Part shown: positions 61,081 to 64,000 of the stretch, piece after piece
Layout of the letters: the number at the start of each line of letters is the position of its first letter
Position numbering within the stretch: the first letter of the stretch is position 1
Assembly (NCBI GenBank): GCA_020846005.1
Contig: JADLEQ010000085.1
Coordinates: forward strand, 1 to 64,000
Source of the DNA: Polyangiaceae bacterium
Lineage (GTDB): Bacteria; Myxococcota_A; Polyangia; Polyangiales; Polyangiaceae
Reading direction: 5' to 3'
Length of the DNA stretch: 64,000 bases
Position numbers and translations under genes: made by a program
Notes under the pieces: generated by a model
What the model saw: the letters and a program-made list of their open reading frames with translations, nothing else
The model's database searches: none
Told to the model about the DNA's origin: nothing

Positions 61081-62520
61081 ATGAGGAACCTCCTGCTCCG
61101 CGCCGGGCTCGTGCTCGCGGCGGGCTGCGCCGCGACGACGGGCGCCTACGCTGGTGCGCGCCACGCCTTCCCGTCGGGGCGCTCGCTGCCCGGGACCTGG
61201 ATCGGGGACGCCGTGCAGCCGAGCGACGAGCCGCTGGAGGCATGGCTCGCTCGCCGGGCGGCGGCGGCGGGGGCGCGCGAGGCGTGGCTCGCGACCGACC
61301 GCGGCTGGGTGCGCACGTCGTGGGCCGAGCTCGGCATCGAGCTGGACGTCGAGTCCACGGCGGCGGCCGCGCGGGGGCACGCGCGCGCCGGGGCGCCGCT
61401 CGCGCGCGCCGCGCGCGCCTGGCGCGCGCGGCGCGGCCGCGAGCGCCTCGATCCGATCTGGAGGGTCGACCGTGCGGTCGCGCGCGCGGCGGTGGAGCGC
61501 GTGGCCCCCCTCGTCCGGCGCGATCCGGTCGATGCGCGGCTCGATCTCACCGCGCATCGGCGCGTGGACGAAGAGCCCGGCGCCGTGCTCGACGTGGAGG
61601 GGACGATCGCCGCGCTCGAGCGGCTGGTCCCGGCCGATCTCGACGAGCCGCTCGTGGTCGAGGTGGCGACGGCGAGCGTCCCGGCGGGCGTCACCTCCGC
61701 CATGCTCGCGGCCGTCGACCCGAGCGTCGTGCTCTCCCAGTTCGAGACGAGCTTCGGCGGAACGGGGCGCGGGCGGGCGGTCAACATCGCTCGTGCCGCG
61801 GCGTACCTGGACGGCACGGTGCTCGCGCCCGGAGCTCGGTTCAGCTTCAACGAGACGGTGGGCGCACGGACGATCGAGCGCGGTTTCACCTGGGCGCCCG
61901 TGATCCGGGATGACGAGCTCGAGCCCGGGATCGGGGGTGGGGTGTGCCAGGTGGCCTCCACCGTGCACGCGGCGGCCGTGTACGGCGGCCTCGAGGTGCT
62001 CGCCCGCCGGAGCCACAGCCGGCCGAGCAGCTACACCCGGCTCGGGCTCGACGCGACGGTCATCTGGGGCGAGGTGGACCTCGTGCTCCGCAACCCGCAC
62101 CCGGCGCCCGTGATCGTCCACGCGTACCTCTCGACTCCGACCACGCTCCGCGTCGAGCTGCTCGGCGCGCCGCCCCCAGCGAAGGTCGAGTACTCGTACG
62201 GCGTCGCGCGGACGCACGACTTCTACCGGCGTGTGACCACCAAGCCGTGGATGAGGGATCGCACGCTGAAGCGCCAGCGGGGGATCCGGGGGCTCGACGT
62301 GGTGAGCGTCGTTCGCGTGATCCTCGCCGACGGCCGCGCCCGAGAGCACCGATACTTCAGCGAGTATCGCCCCGTCCCCGAGGTCTTCTGGGTCGGACCG
62401 GACGCGGCGCCGGCCGGGCTCCCGGAGCTCCCCGAGGGCGCGGTGCGCGTCGAGGTCGACGGCGCGGAGCAGCGCGGCGCCTTCCTCGCAGCCGGCGCCC
62501 CGGATCGACAGGGGACGTGA
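61081..62520 (+). CDS. VanW-family lipoprotein
   Basis: 479 aa. Signal peptide with lipobox LVLAAGC-A (Cys near residue 16). The first ~200 residues are a divergent domain of the type often before VanW (PG-binding-like, RRVDEEPGAVLDVEGTIAALE). The VanW domain at about 230-380 has GSRFSF-like ARFSFNETVG, the signature GGGVCQVASTVHAAAVYGG and SRPSSYTRLGLDAT. VanW occurs in vancomycin-resistance clusters and cell-wall genes, but its reaction is unknown. An L,D-transpeptidase gene follows 82 bp later. Confidence 0.88.
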   Translation: MRNLLLRAGLVLAAGCAATTGAYAGARHAFPSGRSLPGTWIGDAVQPSDEPLEAWLARRAAAAGAREAWLATDRGWVRTSWAELGIELDVESTAAAARGHARAGAPLARAARAWRARRGRERLDPIWRVDRAVARAAVERVAPLVRRDPVDARLDLTAHRRVDEEPGAVLDVEGTIAALERLVPADLDEPLVVEVATASVPAGVTSAMLAAVDPSVVLSQFETSFGGTGRGRAVNIARAAAYLDGTVLAPGARFSFNETVGARTIERGFTWAPVIRDDELEPGIGGGVCQVASTVHAAAVYGGLEVLARRSHSRPSSYTRLGLDATVIWGEVDLVLRNPHPAPVIVHAYLSTPTTLRVELLGAPPPAKVEYSYGVARTHDFYRRVTTKPWMRDRTLKRQRGIRGLDVVSVVRVILADGRAREHRYFSEYRPVPEVFWVGPDAAPAGLPELPEGAVRVEVDGAEQRGAFLAAGAPDRQGT

Positions 62521-62602
62521 GCCGCGCCGGCTGGTCCCGGCCTCGGCGGGCCGGCGGCGCCGGTTGACCTGGGCGCCGCCGGGTGACAATTGCGCCCGTG
62601 CC

Positions 62603-64000
62603 GTGGGGCGCTCTCTCCCCCTCTACGCCGCCTGCCTGGTGGGCGCTCTCGGGCTCGCCTGCCAGCGCGGGGCGCCCAGCGCCGAGGCCGTGCCCAGCGC
62701 GAGCGTCGCCGGGGACGGCGGGCCGGCGCCGCTGTCGTCGATCGCAGTCGATCACGGTGAGCTCGACACCCGGCCGCCGTCCGCGGCGCCGAGCGTCGCC
62801 GCTCGCGTCATCGCGGCGACGATCTACAAGCTGCCGGACATCGAATCGCGGCGGCTCGGCTACGTCCGGCTCGGTGGTTCCGTCCCGCGCGACCCGGCGC
62901 CCGTCCGCGGGAAGGGGTGCAAGGGCTCGTTCTGGCGCGTCTACCCGATGGGGTACATGTGCGACGAGGACGTGACGACGGACCTCGACGCGCCCCTGGT
63001 GCGCGCGGCCGCGGTGCGCCCGCGGCTCGACCGCCCGCTCCCGTACGCGTACGGGTTCGTGCGCGCCACGGCGCCGCAGTACCTCCAGGTGCCGACCCGC
63101 AAGCAACAGCTCGCCAGCGAGCTCCAGCTCGAGGAGCACCTCGCGTGGTACGAGGAGCACCGCGCCGAGGTGCAGACGGTCGTGCGCGGCGCCAACGATG
63201 TGCTGCTCGACTCGCGCGGCGTGCCCTCGCCCCGCGCGGAGCCGGCGGCGGGGCACCGCGAGTCGACGTCGCTCTCGCTGCTCGAGCTGTTCGGCGCTGC
63301 TACGCCCGCGGGCGAGCTCCCGGAGTGGCTCGCCGGGGGCCGCCGCGCCGTCCCGAACGTCTCGGCGTTCCAGGTCCCCGAGTACGCCGTCTTCGCGGAC
63401 CGCGTCCGCCGCAAGACGGGCCTCTCGTTCGTCGGCGCGTTCCTGGCCGAGGACGACGGCCTCGCGCGGCCGTTCGGCATCACCGTCGATCTGCGGCTCA
63501 TCCCGCTCACGAAGGTGAAGCCCGACACCGGCTCGGCCTTCCACGGCCTGGACCTCCGGCAGCTCGAGCTGCCCATCGCGTTCGTCTCGCGGTCGGGCGC
63601 GCGCGCCTGGCACCTCCGCCGTGGTCGGGACGAGACCGTGGACGCGGGCGAGGTGCCGTATCGCGCGGTCGTCCCCCTCACGGGCAAGGCGAGGATCAAG
63701 GCGGGGAAGCGCCACTACCAGACACGGAAGGACCCGAAGCTGTGGCTCCGCGCTGAGGATCTCGGGATCGTCGCTCCGCCGCCCACCTGGCCCGAGGCCG
63801 CGGAGAAGGGGGAGAAATGGATCGACGTGTCGCTCGTCCAGCAGACGCTGGTGCTCTGGGAGGGCAAGCGGCCGTTCTACGCGACGCTGGTCTCGACTGG
63901 GCGCGATCGCCTCGGCGACCCGAAGACCTCGCTCGCCACCCCGCGCGGCGAGTTCCGTCTCCAGAGCAAGCACGTCGCCGCCGCGATGGACTCCGAGGAG
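62603..64000 (+). CDS. L,D-transpeptidase lipoprotein, 3' end outside the window
   Basis: 466 codons visible, frame open to the window end. GTG 62603 gives a lipoprotein signal (VGALGLAC, Cys near residue 19). The protein aligns in order with the 2944-4548 L,D-transpeptidase: an SH3-like region (IYKLPDIESRRLGYVR), PYAYGFVRATAPQYLQVP, and WIDVSLVQQTLVLWEGKRPFY...LVSTG. The window stops before the expected YkuD HGC motif. Follows the VanW gene, so both probably act on the cell wall. The paralogue pair is about 60 kb apart. Confidence 0.8.
   Translation, partial: MGRSLPLYAACLVGALGLACQRGAPSAEAVPSASVAGDGGPAPLSSIAVDHGELDTRPPSAAPSVAARVIAATIYKLPDIESRRLGYVRLGGSVPRDPAPVRGKGCKGSFWRVYPMGYMCDEDVTTDLDAPLVRAAAVRPRLDRPLPYAYGFVRATAPQYLQVPTRKQQLASELQLEEHLAWYEEHRAEVQTVVRGANDVLLDSRGVPSPRAEPAAGHRESTSLSLLELFGAATPAGELPEWLAGGRRAVPNVSAFQVPEYAVFADRVRRKTGLSFVGAFLAEDDGLARPFGITVDLRLIPLTKVKPDTGSAFHGLDLRQLELPIAFVSRSGARAWHLRRGRDETVDAGEVPYRAVVPLTGKARIKAGKRHYQTRKDPKLWLRAEDLGIVAPPPTWPEAAEKGEKWIDVSLVQQTLVLWEGKRPFYATLVSTGRDRLGDPKTSLATPRGEFRLQSKHVAAAMDSEE

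Overview
The window is very GC-rich (estimated above 70% by eye) and almost fully coding. It looks like a chromosomal segment of a myxobacterium (phylum Myxococcota, probably the Polyangia side). Reasons: many lipoproteins with Gly/Ser/Ala-rich linkers, Hanks-type Ser/Thr kinases, an FHA protein, a PP2C phosphatase, a Tgl-like pilus lipoprotein, a PilT/PilU-type ATPase, a DUF2378-like protein and a pectinacetylesterase-like lipoprotein. The assignment is an inference from gene content, not from a marker gene. I see no rRNA, CRISPR array, insertion sequence, integrase or phage module. No gene-free stretch exceeds 300 bases.

Layout. 1-5.1 kb: the end of an Asp/Ala-repeat protein, a GGT-like protein, phoU, a membrane protein, an L,D-transpeptidase lipoprotein. 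5.1-10.6 kb (minus): a large C-terminal-kinase protein, a chemoreceptor and a lipoprotein in one run. 10.8-18.6 kb: a lipoprotein, proline-catabolic P5C dehydrogenase, pectinacetylesterase-like lipoprotein, a DUF1015 protein, a small lipoprotein, a radical SAM protein. 18.6-26 kb: prolyl oligopeptidase, MaoC-like protein with a palindromic operator, a Bax1/DUF790 nuclease, speD, tRNA-Phe, a PilT/PilU ATPase, bioB. 26-40 kb: an almost unbroken minus-strand run (glycosyltransferase, lpxB, lipoprotein, glutamine-synthetase family, RluA, two acyl-CoA dehydrogenases, kinase, recO, RodZ-like, Tgl-like, Crp, tsaB).

40-48.7 kb: PP2C-cNMP fusion, tRNA-Pro, SirB1-like protein, methyltransferase, ahcY, TerB, DUF502, DUF2378-like, amidohydrolase, FKBP lipoprotein. 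48.7-54.1 kb (minus): an aromatic amino-acid cluster with a chorismate mutase/prephenate dehydratase, an FHA protein, a prephenate-dehydratase-ACT-DAHP-synthase fusion and a methyltransferase. 54.2-59.7 kb (minus): GntR regulator, SCP-2 protein, and a cluster of two sulfatase-like lipoproteins with small exported proteins. 59.8-64 kb: twin Cys-rich lipoproteins, a VanW protein and a second L,D-transpeptidase cut by the window end.

Most notable: the PDT-ACT-DAHPS fusion, whose dehydratase half has lost several conserved residues and may act as a phenylalanine sensor; it is transcribed with a complete CM-PDT and an FHA reader. Also notable are a Bax1-family nuclease without its usual XPB helicase nearby, a PP2C phosphatase fused to a degenerate cyclic-nucleotide domain, tandem sulfatase-like lipoproteins lacking the canonical C/S-x-P-x-R motif, and an RluA/glutamine-synthetase overlap built on 12-bp repeats.
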